A stretch of DNA of 64,000 nt. Origin: Branchiostoma floridae. Its lineage: Eukaryota > Chordata > Leptocardii > Amphioxiformes > Branchiostomatidae. Below the pieces are notes generated by a model that worked only from the letters and a program-made list of their open reading frames with translations, did not search any database and was not told the DNA's origin. Below are positions 54,201 through 64,000 of the stretch, piece after piece (position 1 is the first letter of the stretch; each line of letters opens with the position of its first letter). The stretch is from NCBI RefSeq assembly GCF_000003815.2, contig NC_049995.1:4045747-4109746 (forward strand), given 5' to 3'. The position numbers and the translations under genes were made by a program.

Positions 54201-57200
54201 TCAGTGGGCCGGATTTTAAACCGATCAGAAAAGGAACAAAATACATCGGCAGGCGTCCACATGTTTGGGGGGCTAATACCCGTCCAAGAAGTGTATTCCT
54301 CTAAACAGATTACTTCGTAGCAAAATAGATCATTGTTCTGAGTATCATCAATTCACAGTTCAGTTCAGGTCCGGACCAGCTGGACCTGATCCTCTGCACC
54401 TGAACCGTACATGTACCTGAATTTTCTCTACCGGTATACACTCCTATACTCTTGGATAATAAAGATTTTATTCTTAAAGGTGATTAAGTTTCCGCAGGAT
54501 TTCATGATGTAATCAAAGATGGTGTAATCTCTGACGATATCAGAGATGGCCACCGACCTCCACATGTTTCAGCACAGCACTGATGTTTGTGACGATGTTC
54601 CTGTGAGTCAGCATCACGCCTTTAGGAAGTCCTGAAAATGATGGAAAAAACTGTGATCCTGATGATTTGCACCAAGGTTCTGAAGTGTTTATCATTGACA
54701 AGAAGTGTCTTTTGTGATTATCCTCTTACTAGTGAATTAATGTGATAGAAGAGTGCTATCACATTTTTTCACAAATAGAGACAATATTTTATCTATTTTA
54801 CCTATTACTAGTGACTTAATGTGATAGAGGGATGCTATCACAGTTCTGTCCTAAAATACTACTCAGGGCTAAATAAATGTGATAAATAATTACGTCTCTT
54901 TTGTGACAAATCATCGCATGTTCAGATCGAGCTGTAAGCCTTCAATCTCGTAGCTCTTCTTTGCTCCCAATGTCACAACGTTTTGTAACAACGTCCTAGA
55001 AAGTACACTTTACATGGCCAATGGAAAATACTTACTAGTAAGTCTAAATTGAATGTATCTAAAGTAGCTTAAACTTTAATTGTAACTTTTTTTTAATTTG
55101 CCAATCGAAACGCAAATTAAATATTTTATTGCAAACCCGTAGTTCCGCTGGTGTAGCAAATCGTCAGCAGGTCTTCTGGACGAGGTGGCTAAGAAATAAT
55201 ACAAGTTACTAAAAACAACCAAATGAACGCTAATGCTGAAAACAATTGACTCTGCCATCATCAAAGGTTTTAGTCTTATAAGCATGATATAGTTTAACTG
55301 TCTAGTAAGTTCACATGCTCTCACGTGACTTCAATTGACCAATCAATTGAATTGTTTCAAGTCAGACGTGTAATGTTTTTGACTTAATAACAACTCTGAC
55401 CTGCTAGCGCGCTCTTATAGGTAAGTATAAAGTATAAGTTTATCTATGCAAATAATGTTAGTAATAAAAGTAACTCACAACAGCTTTGTGTGTGTTTCTC
55501 CTTCCAGCCTCCTGTTTTAAAGAAGAAGAAAAATACTTGTAAGATGAAATGCCTTTTAAAACTTCTTACAAAAAGTTCCTGTCAAGTGAAGAATTTTCAT
55601 TGGTCACCAAATCAATGACGAAACAAGCCCATACCTCCACGTCATCAAACGTCATCACTTCAACGCCCAATGAGGTGGCTCGTTTCTTCAGGTCATCACT
55701 GATCTTTTCCATGACCACGATTCTCTTGACCACAGACACCTCCTGGGTTATGTCGAGGATGGAGGCTACCTTCTTCTCCACGTCACATACAATAGTATGG
55801 AGATTTCCTGAAAGAAAAGGTAAGCAGTCGGAACTAGGGGTGGGTACCGGTACACTACCGGTACAAAAACTGCACAACTCCGTCCTGAAAAAATTTGGTG
55901 GACCGGATGTTGGACACACGTTTCGGGGCTTACCGATCGAAGAAAATAACAAGACTGAAGTAGACAAGTTTTCACATACAGGTCTAGGTTCAGGTCCGGA
56001 CCTGTCGTCGGAGGTTACCCTCCGTCACACTAGAGTAATCAGATTTCTGGGTACCATCCTCTGCAGTTACATTAGTGTCGCTGGCTCTCTCTGTTCGCAG
56101 GTCACCGAGTGAAGCAAGCTAAAAGGGAGAGCTGATGATAACTACGGAGGACGGTAACCATGCTTTTAGGCTTCACCTCATTGACGGCGTGCGCAATCTG
56201 GTACAACATGTGGTAATTGCAGTACGGAAACACACAGAGAGACAGGCAGACAGACAGAGAAAACAACACAGTACTATGCTCTCTTGAGGTTTTGCTGTAT
56301 TTACTTACTGTTCTATGAACATGTGGAACGATACAGATCTAGAGTTATGTTGTAATATTTTCCAGTCACATTTTCCAGCTTGTGCTCTTTTTAGTGCCAA
56401 GGTCAATGTTACCCCTCACCCTGTTCGATGACAAACTTGATGGCCTGTGATCCCAGCGTGTCATACAATGGAACAACAACCATGGAGAACGCACTGCATG
56501 CCTGCTCAGCAATCACCCACTGTGACACAAAAACACAATTTGTGAAATTTGTCATCAACTTTCACAGAGACGGAGGACGTTACAGGCTTCTTTGATTCGC
56601 TGATGACGTCACGTGCAAGGCTCGGTCTTTTCTGTTGTCGTGTTGGATTGCAGTTTAGGTTGTGACAAAAATACTTAATTGACGTTTTACTCTAAATCAA
56701 GTCGAAGTGTAGATGGAGTTACAATCGTAGCAATCATTGAGAAAACATTTTACTGACCTCTGGACGATTCTGGGAGAAGATGGCGACAAAGGTGTCCTGT
56801 CCGGCAGATAGGCCCTTCTCCAACAGACCCGACCCGAACCGGAGGGCCCTGTCGTGTACCTGCACCAGAGAAAACTATCATCAGCACAAAGGAACAAGTG
56901 AAGGGTTCTAACATTTTCCAGATGTCCATCACCAAGCCTACGGGTATACTGACCTTGAGTGACCCTACCACATACCCAATATCAGTCAGCTAGTTTGTGT
57001 GAATACACAACGCAAACACCGTTGTTCGAGGCTTATATTAAATAACGGCCCCTTCCGCTATAACGGGTCGCAGAAAACAGTATTTATTCGCGACTTGAAA
57101 AAGCCGTTCCAATTTTGAGATTGTATAACTGGGCAGGCAAACTTATTTCATTTTCACATATTTTGTACATTGTATTTCGAACTGTTCAGTTTTTGATTGT

Positions 57201-58902
57201 GCACCCTGTCATAAATTTTGAGGCGTCAAAATCTCTCACTTTGGGGTCCCTAAGCATATGTAAATCGAAAGTTGTTCTTCTACCAGACAAGGCTACCATC
57301 TGCATGGTTGAGTCATGCAAGGTCAAAGAAGCCTGGGGTATTCTGATACCAACACTGAATACGTTAAATTTTCATCAACAGTTCTTTTGTGCCGATGACA
57401 ATTTGACTGTGAGATGGCGAAAGATCAGCAACATTCTTCTTTTGTGCAGTCAGACCTTGTCCTCAAAACTACCGTTACATGGGGTTGAGTGAGTCTATAG
57501 CTAGTAGCCTGTGCCTGGTACTGGTTGATGATTAAAAGTGCTGACACAACATGCCAACTGGACATATCGTTTAGACTGCTGAGTTCTGATCGCCAAAGAA
57601 AAAGCCCATATCGCGATCGTTCGATGCTAACATGGACCGGAAAGGGCATGGCTTGTGATTACATTTCTGCCTTGATTTTGATTCTTTATATTCTTTAAGT
57701 AACACATATTTTGTTTATAACGTTATGTATAACCCTTTTTACTTACGTTACTCATGCTACAATCTGCTATACCCCACGTGCACACTTCGATCAAAGAATA
57801 TGTGTTGATTTTGTAGACTGGGTCCAATTGAAAAACAATTAACTCGACAGCGTCAAAAGGATCTACCCAGCTGAAAAGTCGATAATGAAAATAAGCGTTC
57901 AAGCCTGTCTTACTGAGACATATAGATATGAGTTATATCATAATATTTATGACACCTGTTGGTATGTCATCCACTGGTAAGGCTCATTGGGTGCTGCTCG
58001 CCAGCCAAGACAACGTCCTGTACCCCCTGTGGAAAAATGTAAATAATGAATAAAGTAGTTCTAAATGTTCTAAGTACAATATAATGTATCTTCTATAAGG
58101 CATTAAACAGTGGCTATGTTTTCTCAACTTTCGAAACTTTCTAAGAGTGCTTTTTGTTGATCATTCACATAGCGCACTCACCATGTTGTTTGTATATGAA
58201 GGAAAGGAGGCGCTATAGACTTCTGAGTTCTACTATAGTCACGTGCCAGCAAGATCATGTGACCAAAGTGATGGGTCATTAAACCTGAGGACCGCAGGAA
58301 ATTTTGGTACGTTGTAGTTTCTTTCTGTTTGGAGCACAAAAATTTCTGTGTTTATAAGTATCATGATACGAAGGAGGGGATAGGATATATACAGTAGAAG
58401 CCGCTTAATTGCACGGCCAATTTGCCAGTGAATTTTGTGCAATTATCCGGCTGGTGCAATAATGCGAAGTTATCTTGCTGGACCGTACCGGTTTGGGATT
58501 TGGGCATTCCGTGCAGTTAACAGAAGTGTGCGTTAAACCGGTGTGCAATTAACTGGCTTCTACTGTATATATATCTATAGGATAGACTTCGAAGCATTCT
58601 AGTCACTTGTCCGTACGGTCATGTGACCAAAGTGATGGGTCATTAACCCTGAAAAGAAGGCTGAAATGTCCGTAAGCTGTAGTTTCGTTGTACTAGGTCG
58701 AAACTTTCCATTACTACAAGAGTTTAGTCCGACATAACTTTAAAATCAGACAACATTTTAACGAAGGAAGAAAAGGACAGAACGAACCTGTTAACCTGAT
58801 ACCCCTCTGAAACCCTTCGTAAGTGGTGGTGACGTCATCGTAAATGTATTCGAGCAGTTTCCCATCCTTGCACCTGGTAGAAATGCGAGCTCCGTCCTGA
58901 CC
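48230..58902 (-). CDS. Long-chain fatty acid CoA ligase (ACSL1/5/6-type), 21 exons, N-terminus not found
   Basis: It activates long-chain fatty acids with ATP and CoA via an acyl-adenylate, usually at ER or mitochondrial outer membrane. Exons in order: 58902-58788, 58026-57956, 56859-56758, 56519-56420, 55807-55635, 55511-55479, 55188-55137, 54631-54558, 53990-53913, 53494-53360, 52729-52647, 52468-52414, 52206-52111, 51564-51492, 51288-51200, 50660-50544, 50300-50247, 49932-49843, 49550-49446, 48835-48764, 48367-48230. All phases join, giving 634 aa. Landmarks: [14 protein letters not shown], the ATP loop [11 protein letters not shown] (about 210-220), YEGYGQTE (391-398), DGWLHTGD (469-476), [16 protein letters not shown] (487-502), ending [15 protein letters not shown]. 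Vertebrate ACSL1 is about 698 aa, so a membrane anchor exon lies further upstream or outside. Exon 1's 3' end (58788 or about 58797) is the least certain boundary. Confidence 0.93.
48500..48665 (+). repeat. SINE- or LINE-like repeat in the last intron of the acyl-CoA synthetase gene
   Basis: The stretch GTAAAGGTACTCTTTTTGCC to AAGTATCGAGTCCAACACTC, with a G-run at 48610-48626, looks like an interspersed retroposon. AGTATCGAGTCCAAC is a possible box-B-like word. This is recognised by general look only. Confidence 0.35.
49657..49741. repeat. Perfect-arm hairpin
   Basis: AAAATTTTCAACGACCACTG plus TCACCTTCTTCAG pairs with its exact complement (CTGAAGAAGGTGA plus CAGTGGTCGTTGAAAATTTT). A single arm occurs at 41489-41530. 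It lies in the intron between exons 18 and 19 of the acyl-CoA synthetase gene. Confidence 0.85.
50010..50116. repeat. Inverted-repeat hairpin
   Basis: TTTTTGGCTCATAATACA, then TTTTGCTGGCCA, is matched by TGGCCAGCAAAA, then TGTATTATGAGCCAAAA. Arms are about 40 bp. It lies in the intron between exons 17 and 18 of the acyl-CoA synthetase gene. Confidence 0.8.
51828..52127 (-). repeat. 25-bp minisatellite built from a splice donor, 12 units
   Basis: CTTACCGTACAACCAATAG-type units start at 51831 and recur every 25 bp exactly to 52106. The last unit is the genuine 3' end and donor of acyl-CoA synthetase exon 13 (minus strand: GGTTGTACG, then GTAAGC). Ten units keep the GT donor; two (51881 and 51931) read ATAAGC instead. 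Adjacent units are nearly identical, so the array is young or homogenised. Confidence 0.95.
53040..53135 (-). repeat. ACCGGTAC-bounded dispersed repeat, inverted copy
   Basis: AACATCCGGTCTACAG, GGACCGG and TTTGTACCGGTACCCACC match the complement of the 42690 and 55835 copies. It is intronic in the acyl-CoA synthetase gene. Confidence 0.6.
53505..53640 (+). repeat. Dispersed repeat family B copy, fullest version
   Basis: It reads GATGAAGGTTAGACATCAGG, AATTACTCAATCAACTGGAT, AACGGTCAGACGTTTCAGAT, ATCTTTCGTCAGTGA. This copy shows the order of the family B words seen piecemeal elsewhere. Confidence 0.65.
54117..54450 (+). repeat. ACCGGTAC-bounded dispersed repeat, long copy
   Basis: It starts GGGTTGGGTACCAGTAC and ends TCTCTACCGGTATACACTCC, with FRG-like internal words (GGACCGGTACGAAAA) and a CAGGTCCGGACC palindrome. 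It is intronic. Confidence 0.55.
54720..54895 (+). repeat. TACTAGT...AATGTGATA repeat, second locus
   Basis: Two units match those at 24640-24830, followed by the GGGCTAAATAAATGTGATA flank seen inverted near 24565. Confidence 0.6.
55835..56005 (+). repeat. ACCGGTAC-bounded dispersed repeat copy
   Basis: It starts GGGGTGGGTACCGGTAC and includes TGGACCGGATGTTGG and CAGGTCCGGACCTG. A 187-codon plus-strand frame spanning it and the antisense of acyl-CoA synthetase exon 5 is an artefact. Confidence 0.6.
56860..57955. other. Intron of the acyl-CoA synthetase gene; no feature supported
   Basis: Open frames here (for example 57115-57492 plus) carry no recognised motif or splice-site pair. I treat them as chance. 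Confidence 0.4.
58390..58567. mobile_element. 174-bp pogo/Tigger-like MITE
   Basis: The termini CAGTAGAAGCCGCTTAATTG and CAATTAACTGGCTTCTACTG are inverted repeats flanked by TA. The CAGTAGAA-type end is characteristic of pogo/Tigger-class elements. It lies in the acyl-CoA synthetase intron between exons 1 and 2. Confidence 0.85.
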
Positions 58903-59930
58903 CTGTATCGGGGATAAAAACTTTAATTTAGGACTACTAAAGTGTTGTTTTGTACAAATATGTTTGTTTGTTTGTTTGTTTGTTTTGATCTGTGTGCAAA
59001 ACTATTTGAATATAATATAGTGGCATCATATAGGGCGGAAGATAGATTAAAATGATAAGGGAATGTTGGGTTGGCTCATGAGGTCCAAAGTTGTGTAGGC
59101 AAGAATTCGAGAGAATTTCACAATAAAACATTTTTATTTAAGGACACAATTCGAGTTTTCATGCAATGAATAAAACAAGAGATTCACAAAAATGTATGGT
59201 GGGGATATGGAATCTTCGATTTCTTGATTTTGCAGGAATTCGCGAGAATTTCACAAAAATGAATAAGACAAGAACATTACAAAAACTCCAAAGGTATACT
59301 AGGGCTGTGGGGTCTTCTATTTCTTCTGTATTTGGGGATACAATGTTGCTTTGTGTTGAACATTTTGTGAATATTTAGCGTGACAAAAACGCTACTCATA
59401 AGTCGGTTTTCTCACGCACGTAAAATTAGCTTGCCTGACGAGTCTGTGGGCTCAATGACAGGCGGTTAGCGGTTATAATGATAATAATGATAAAAATAAT
59501 GATAATACATCTGGTATATCATTTTCAGCCAGTAGGTGCCCATTTTTTTTAGTAATGAGGTTGATTTAACGTGCTCGAGGCACGGAGGCTCCACGAACAG
59601 GTACCCCGTTTTACGCCCCTTCCGAAATACGAATTTGTGCTACGACCGGTGTCGCAGCGATTTCGCCCCCCCCTCCCCAATTAATTACGAAAAATTTCTA
59701 TCAACGCTTCAAAGAAAGCCGAATCATAAAATCATCGGTATTCGATAGTTCGACGCCGAAGACGCAAAAAAATGACTTCACACATACTTAAATTCGCTTT
59801 AAGTGACCATATGCACACATCGCTACACATACACATACTTGGTCATACTTCGCACGCACACACACGAGCGCGAGATTTTGTATTTTCTGAAGAAGCTTGT
59901 TTTAGGAATCCTTAAATTCTCACACTGTGC
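58903..59930. other. Upstream of the recognised acyl-CoA synthetase exons; simple repeats
   Basis: It contains (GTTT)n at about 58960-58985, two similar GAATTCG(A/C)GAGAATTTCACA stretches (59104 and 59237), an ATAATGATAA repeat (about 59478-59508) and a half copy of the CCGGTGT terminus at 59645. The missing 5' exon or exons of the acyl-CoA synthetase might be here or further right, but none was identified. Confidence 0.4.
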
Positions 59931-59984
59931 GAAAGGGTGTCATTTCCGGACGTTTCTATGTTTGTATACATCCGGATCGGGACC

Positions 59985-60700
59985 GTTTCTGGATATATCC
60001 GGACAATATCCGGACGAAATCTGACATGACTCCCCTGCGTTTTCGGATAATTTCAGGAGTCCGGAACGGGACCATTTAATTCCTGCCTCATATCCGGAAT
60101 TCCAGTAATGGAACGTTTTCGGACTCTTTTGAGACAAAACACGTTCCGAATATTTCGTATATATCCGGATAAATTCAGGAGTCCGGAACGGGACCAAATA
60201 ATTACGTCTCATATCCGGATTTCCAGTAATGGAACGTTTTCGGACTCTTTGGATACAAATCACGTTCCGAATATTTCGTATAAATCCGGATAATTTCAGG
60301 AGTCCGGAACGGAACCAAATAATTACGTCTCATATCCGGATTTCCAGTAATGGAACGTTTCCGGACTCTTTGGATACAAATCACGTTCCGAATACTAGTT
60401 TCGTATAAATCCGGATAATTTCAGGAGTCAAGAATGGAACCATGTGATCATGTCGCATATCCGGATTCAAAGCAATGGAACGTTCTAGGACTCTTTGGAG
60501 ACAAAAGACATTGGCTAATATTTCATGTTTTCTGATCACGTCCAGAACTTTTACGCCCCGGAATGGTCGCATATGCTGAGCATTTCCGTATTCCAGAATG
60601 GGACCGTATTATCATGTCTCATATCCGGATTCCAAATTATGGAACGTTCTCGGACACTTTGGAGACAAAACACGTTCCGAATATTTCATATTTTCTGAGC
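59985..60700 (+). repeat. ~121-bp tandem array, about six units
   Basis: Unit landmarks are CATATCCGGAT, AATGGAACGTT, CGGACTCTTTGGA, CACGTTCCGAATATTTC and GAGTCCGGAACGG. They recur near 60108, 60229, 60350, 60473 and 60638. The minus-strand frames (RVRKRSITGNPDMRRN and similar) merely reflect the period. Confidence 0.85.
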
Positions 60701-61419
60701 GCGTTCGGGGCTATTACGCCTCGGAAAGGTTGCATAAACTAAAGATATACTTAAACATCATAGGAACAATACAACACATTATTTCAGAATATCCAGTAAG
60801 TTTACGATCATGCTAAATACCTAATATTTAACGTTTCCTGTCCGTTTTAACCCCGAAAATGCTTACTCGGTAAGGCTACATTTTGTGAAAGCTTTTCAAA
60901 GACTTTCCTGTATAAATCAGATGACACAAGTATCACAACAAATACATTATGTGGAGGAACAGATAATGTTAACGTCAAGGGGCAAATCAATATGCATTTG
61001 TCTCTTAGTCATACGAAGGAAGTTTTATATATACATGTCCATTTTGTATTGTATATTTATATGTCTGTGGCCACGATATCAGCTTCGCTGCCTAGTGCCC
61101 GCAGTGTGTTGTCCTGTTACAACTTGAATAAAGAAAGAAAGAAAGGAAGTTTTAGCTCACAAAAAGTGAAGCTCGAACAAAGCCAAAGTTAAACAGTTCA
61201 GACAATCACTGTCAGATCCAATAATATCAAGCCCAAGTCAATAACATCATAACAAAACTGATCAGTTTAAATGTACAATATCAAATGTACAGTATCCGAC
61301 ACAAGTCTAACGTTATATACCATACAATCAATATTCGTAGGATAAAAATGTAATTGCGAAATCAGTACGACAGTCCATTTTCAAGTCCTCTATAAGTCCG
61401 TATCGTGTTGACTGTGGAA
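60701..61419. other. No feature seen
   Basis: AT-rich DNA with an AAAGAAAG run at about 61132-61146; nothing coding is recognised. Confidence 0.4.
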
Positions 61420-62676
61420 TCATCGTCCGGGGAGCCCTCTTCTGCGTCTTTGTGGTAGTGGACGATCATTGGCGACGGAAGATGCTCTGGCAAGACCCCG
61501 CAATATCGACGGCACGTCTCGAGGACAGCCCGCTCCGGCACTGTCCGTCTTCAGAGTAGAAACAATTCTGGCAGGATGCAACGGCACCGGGCACAGACTG
61601 TCGTAAGTGTTACGAGGAGGTAGGCCTCGGTCGTCGGCATGGCAGGACAGGCGATTGAGAAACAGGGGCTCAGCGGCTGGAATGGAAAAGAACGGCTTGT
61701 AACTGCCCCGAACCCATGAACGGTACATGTAAAATTATTCAAACAACACGGCCATAACAATCACAGCAGGACAAGACGGGGACAAAGGCAGGAATCTGGA
61801 GTCGGCTATCATCAAAGGGCGAGGGCCACACAGATGGCACAGATAAGGACCCCAAAGAACGAATGGAATTTGAATATGCACACAATCACATTGGTCCTAG
61901 TAAGGAGATTACAGTTCCTCCTTGGTTCTATAAAGATTTAGCCAGCCAAAACAATAGGACAGAAAAGTTTAGAAGCAACCGTTACGGCTCTTACAGCACA
62001 AAATAATATGAGAATTTAACTAACTATGGAACGGGCAATTTGTAAACAAGCCGGGGATGACATGCGGGGGTTCCAACTGAAAGAGAAGTGATCTATCATA
62101 CAACAATCTTTACAAAAAGATCACACTACTAATTATTAAATACACAAAACACTAGGAAGGGATAACAGACATTGCTGACAGACATATACGGAACTAAGAA
62201 CGGTAACTGCTATTTATATACAATCTATGTACTAGAGAGCTACACTACTCACTTCTTCAAGTTCTTGGTCCGGTAGCGGCTAGCGGCGGCGACAACTGAT
62301 GTTCAAATCTACTAGTAGTTTCAAACCTAACTGCTGTCACCAGCTGGTCTACTATTGGTCTAGTCAAGTCATGTGACTTCCTAATATGGTCTTGTTACCT
62401 AAGGACTCCTCCAGATGGTTCCAAGCAAGTTAGTGTCATCCATCATGCCTGTTTCACAGAAACACATGGCATTGTGCATTATTTTTGTGAATAAATGCAT
62501 CATGTACTTACCAGTTTCAAAGTTGTACACAGCAGCAAACGCTGTGGCGCGGTGTAGGCTGTTATCTGCAGCGACTTCCCCAGTGCCTGGCGCACCGTTG
62601 ACATGCCAACGCACTGGTCTGCTCGGCACTTTGCACAGCTTGCATAACCGCTTTACGAGTGCCTCGTGATATTGTC
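61420..62676 (-). CDS. Possible two-exon 3' end of an unidentified gene
   Basis: On the minus strand, an open frame ending at a consensus donor (GTAAGT, exon end 62512) reads LCKLCKVPSRPVRWHVNG and then ADNSLHRATAFAAVYNFE. A second exon (61676-61420) follows a good acceptor (TTTTCCATTCCAG). It joins in phase 1 and reads AEPLFLNRLSCHADDRGL, ending in an Arg-rich tail (QRRRRGLPGR) and TGA. Splice signals and phase agree, but no family is recognised, and the 5' limit (shown here near 62676) is unknown. The upstream 72-bp minisatellite is open in this frame for 250-300 bp. It may equally be mobile-element derived. Confidence 0.3.
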
Positions 62677-62679
62677 CGG

Positions 62680-63335
62680 ATATGGACCATTCCCACATAG
62701 CAACGCTGGTATTCAATATCATGAGTGACTTTTTGTCATGATATTGTCCGGATATGGATCTATCCCAAACTGAACCGCTGGTGTGGAGTGTTTTGACTGA
62801 ACTTTGTTCAAGATATTGTCCGGATATGGATCTATCCCAAACTGAACCGCTGGTGTGGAGTGTTTTGACCGAATTTTGTTCAAGATATTGTCCGGATATG
62901 GACCTATTCCAAACTGCACCGCTGGTGTGGAGTGTTTTGACTGAACTTTGTTCAAGATATTGTCCGGATATGGACATATCCCAAACTGCACCGCTGGGGT
63001 GAAGTGTTTTGACTGAACTTTGTTCAAGATATTGTCCGGATATGGACCTATCCCAAACTGCACCGCTGGGGTGGAGTGTTTTGACTGAACTTTGTTCAAG
63101 ATATTGTCCGGATATGGACCTATCCCAAACTGCACCGCTGGGGTGGAGTGTTTTGACTGAACTTTGTTCAAGATATTATCCGGATATGGACCTATCCCAA
63201 ACTGCACCGCTGGGGTGGAGTGTTTTGACTGAACTTTGTTCAAGATATTATCCGGATATGGACCTATCCCAAACTGCACCGCTGGGGTGGAGTGTTTTGA
63301 GTGAATGTTGTTCTTGATATTGTCCGGATATGCAA
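62680..63335 (-). repeat. 72-bp minisatellite, about nine units
   Basis: The unit TTGTCCGGATATGGACCTAT, CCCAAACTGCACCGCTGG, GGAGTGTTTTGACTGAACTT, TGTTCAAGATA repeats every 72 bp. The period is a multiple of three, so frames stay open on both strands (24-residue repeats such as QFGIGPYPDNILNKVQSKHS). Units at the left edge are more divergent. Confidence 0.95.
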
Positions 63336-64000
63336 AGAAACAATAATACTTGACTCATAATTGTTACCATCGCAAAAATTGTTTTCTGTGTCATTTGATT
63401 GTGAATGTCGATGTTAGTATATTTGCACATGTATATGGTAGCTTAAGCTTCAATTACCAGAAAATTAAAGAGTAAACATACATCGACATCGGGCATACTC
63501 GTTGTAAAATAAAAACACATATACAGAAACAAAAACGTTAATGACGTGTATTTGACAAGATAGAAACCTTTTTAGGATACCCAACAAAGCAATCTCAGAT
63601 TCAAGTATGACAAGAAAAGTAATTTGTTAACCATTAAGTGGTCCGAAAACTGATCTCTGGAATGTTTCTGTTTTGGACATCTGTCGTAAATGGAACGGAA
63701 TATGAATTTGGAAGGAGCGAAAATTTCGGCAAAAAATTGCAGTCTTATTTGTTCAGATGCGCAATAAAACAATCACCGATTCACAATTAACGTATAGAAT
63801 ACCTTTATCAGTAACGGTCAGAATATGCTAACTCCAAATCTGTCCTAAAATCCATGGAATATCTGTCGCGGATATGTCTCGTAAATGGAAGGAAAAGAAA
63901 ATAGTATGAGTTCGAAAACATGAAACGTCGCTGACACGTATTCGGAAGAACGGGAAATTCTATCCGTCCGGGCATGTGCCAAAACATTTCATGACTCATG
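63336..64000. other. No feature seen to the window edge
   Basis: AT-rich DNA without recognised repeats or exons. The 5' end of the acyl-CoA synthetase or of the unidentified minus-strand gene may lie beyond it. Confidence 0.4.

Noticed and set aside
55549-56112. 187-codon plus-strand frame
   Set aside because: It is antisense to acyl-CoA synthetase exon 5 and continues into a dispersed ACCGGTAC repeat.
57115-57492. 125-codon plus frame
   Set aside because: It lies in an intron of the minus-strand acyl-CoA synthetase gene, without motifs or splice signals.
59940-60572. Arg-rich minus-strand frames
   Set aside because: The same 60-residue sequence recurs with the 121-bp satellite period; not a gene.
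62719-63279. 186-codon minus frame with 24-residue repeats as a confirmed protein
   Set aside because: The 72-bp period keeps both strands open automatically; there is no start context or independent evidence of coding.

Overview
This window looks like nuclear DNA of an invertebrate deuterostome, most likely a lancelet (Branchiostoma-type cephalochordate). Genes are split into many short exons with GT-AG introns. The proteins (nicotinate phosphoribosyltransferase, animal alpha-2,8-type sialyltransferases, a long-chain acyl-CoA synthetase, a lipid-receptor-like GPCR) are animal-type. The intergenic and intronic DNA is crowded with short inverted-repeat transposons, hairpins and minisatellites. 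The species call is inference, because no marker locus is present.

Layout. 1-1.9 kb: 3' half of a decayed non-LTR retrotransposon (reverse transcriptase, CCHC knuckle, restriction-like endonuclease). 4.5 kb: first coding exon of an unidentified acidic protein on the minus strand, divergent from NAPRT. 5.0-16.8 kb, plus: a complete NAPRT gene, reconstructed here as 13 coding exons (556 aa). 20.1-24.2 kb, plus: an ST8Sia-like sialyltransferase of six coding exons with an apparent frameshift in exon 4. 24-34 kb: no gene recognised; transposons, hairpins, a decamer satellite and a ~270-bp tandem array split by a 1.3-kb transposon. 34.3-35.3 kb, plus: an intronless class A GPCR. 36.2-40.2 kb: a TTTCCG-rich repeat domain including a ~290-bp satellite whose units each hold a perfect 21-bp-arm hairpin. 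41.1-45.3 kb, minus: a second, apparently intact ST8Sia-like gene of seven coding exons (347 aa), tail-to-tail with the first. 48.2-58.9 kb, minus: 21 exons of a long-chain acyl-CoA synthetase (634 aa; the N-terminal ~60 aa were not found). 59.9-64 kb: a ~121-bp array, a possible two-exon minus-strand gene of unknown type and a 72-bp minisatellite.

The genes do not form one pathway. NAPRT makes NAD precursor from nicotinic acid, the sialyltransferases act in the Golgi on glycans, and the acyl-CoA synthetase activates fatty acids.

The most unusual signal is recurrent. At least eight exon edges in four genes have local tandem copies of the splice junction or terminal coding segment in the adjacent DNA. 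The extreme case is a 25-bp minisatellite in the acyl-CoA synthetase gene that repeats a 5' splice site 12 times, the last copy being the real exon end. Others are at NAPRT exons 2, 7 and 12, in both sialyltransferase genes, and at acyl-CoA synthetase exons 10 and 21. I propose splice-junction minisatellites as the feature most worth a systematic search.
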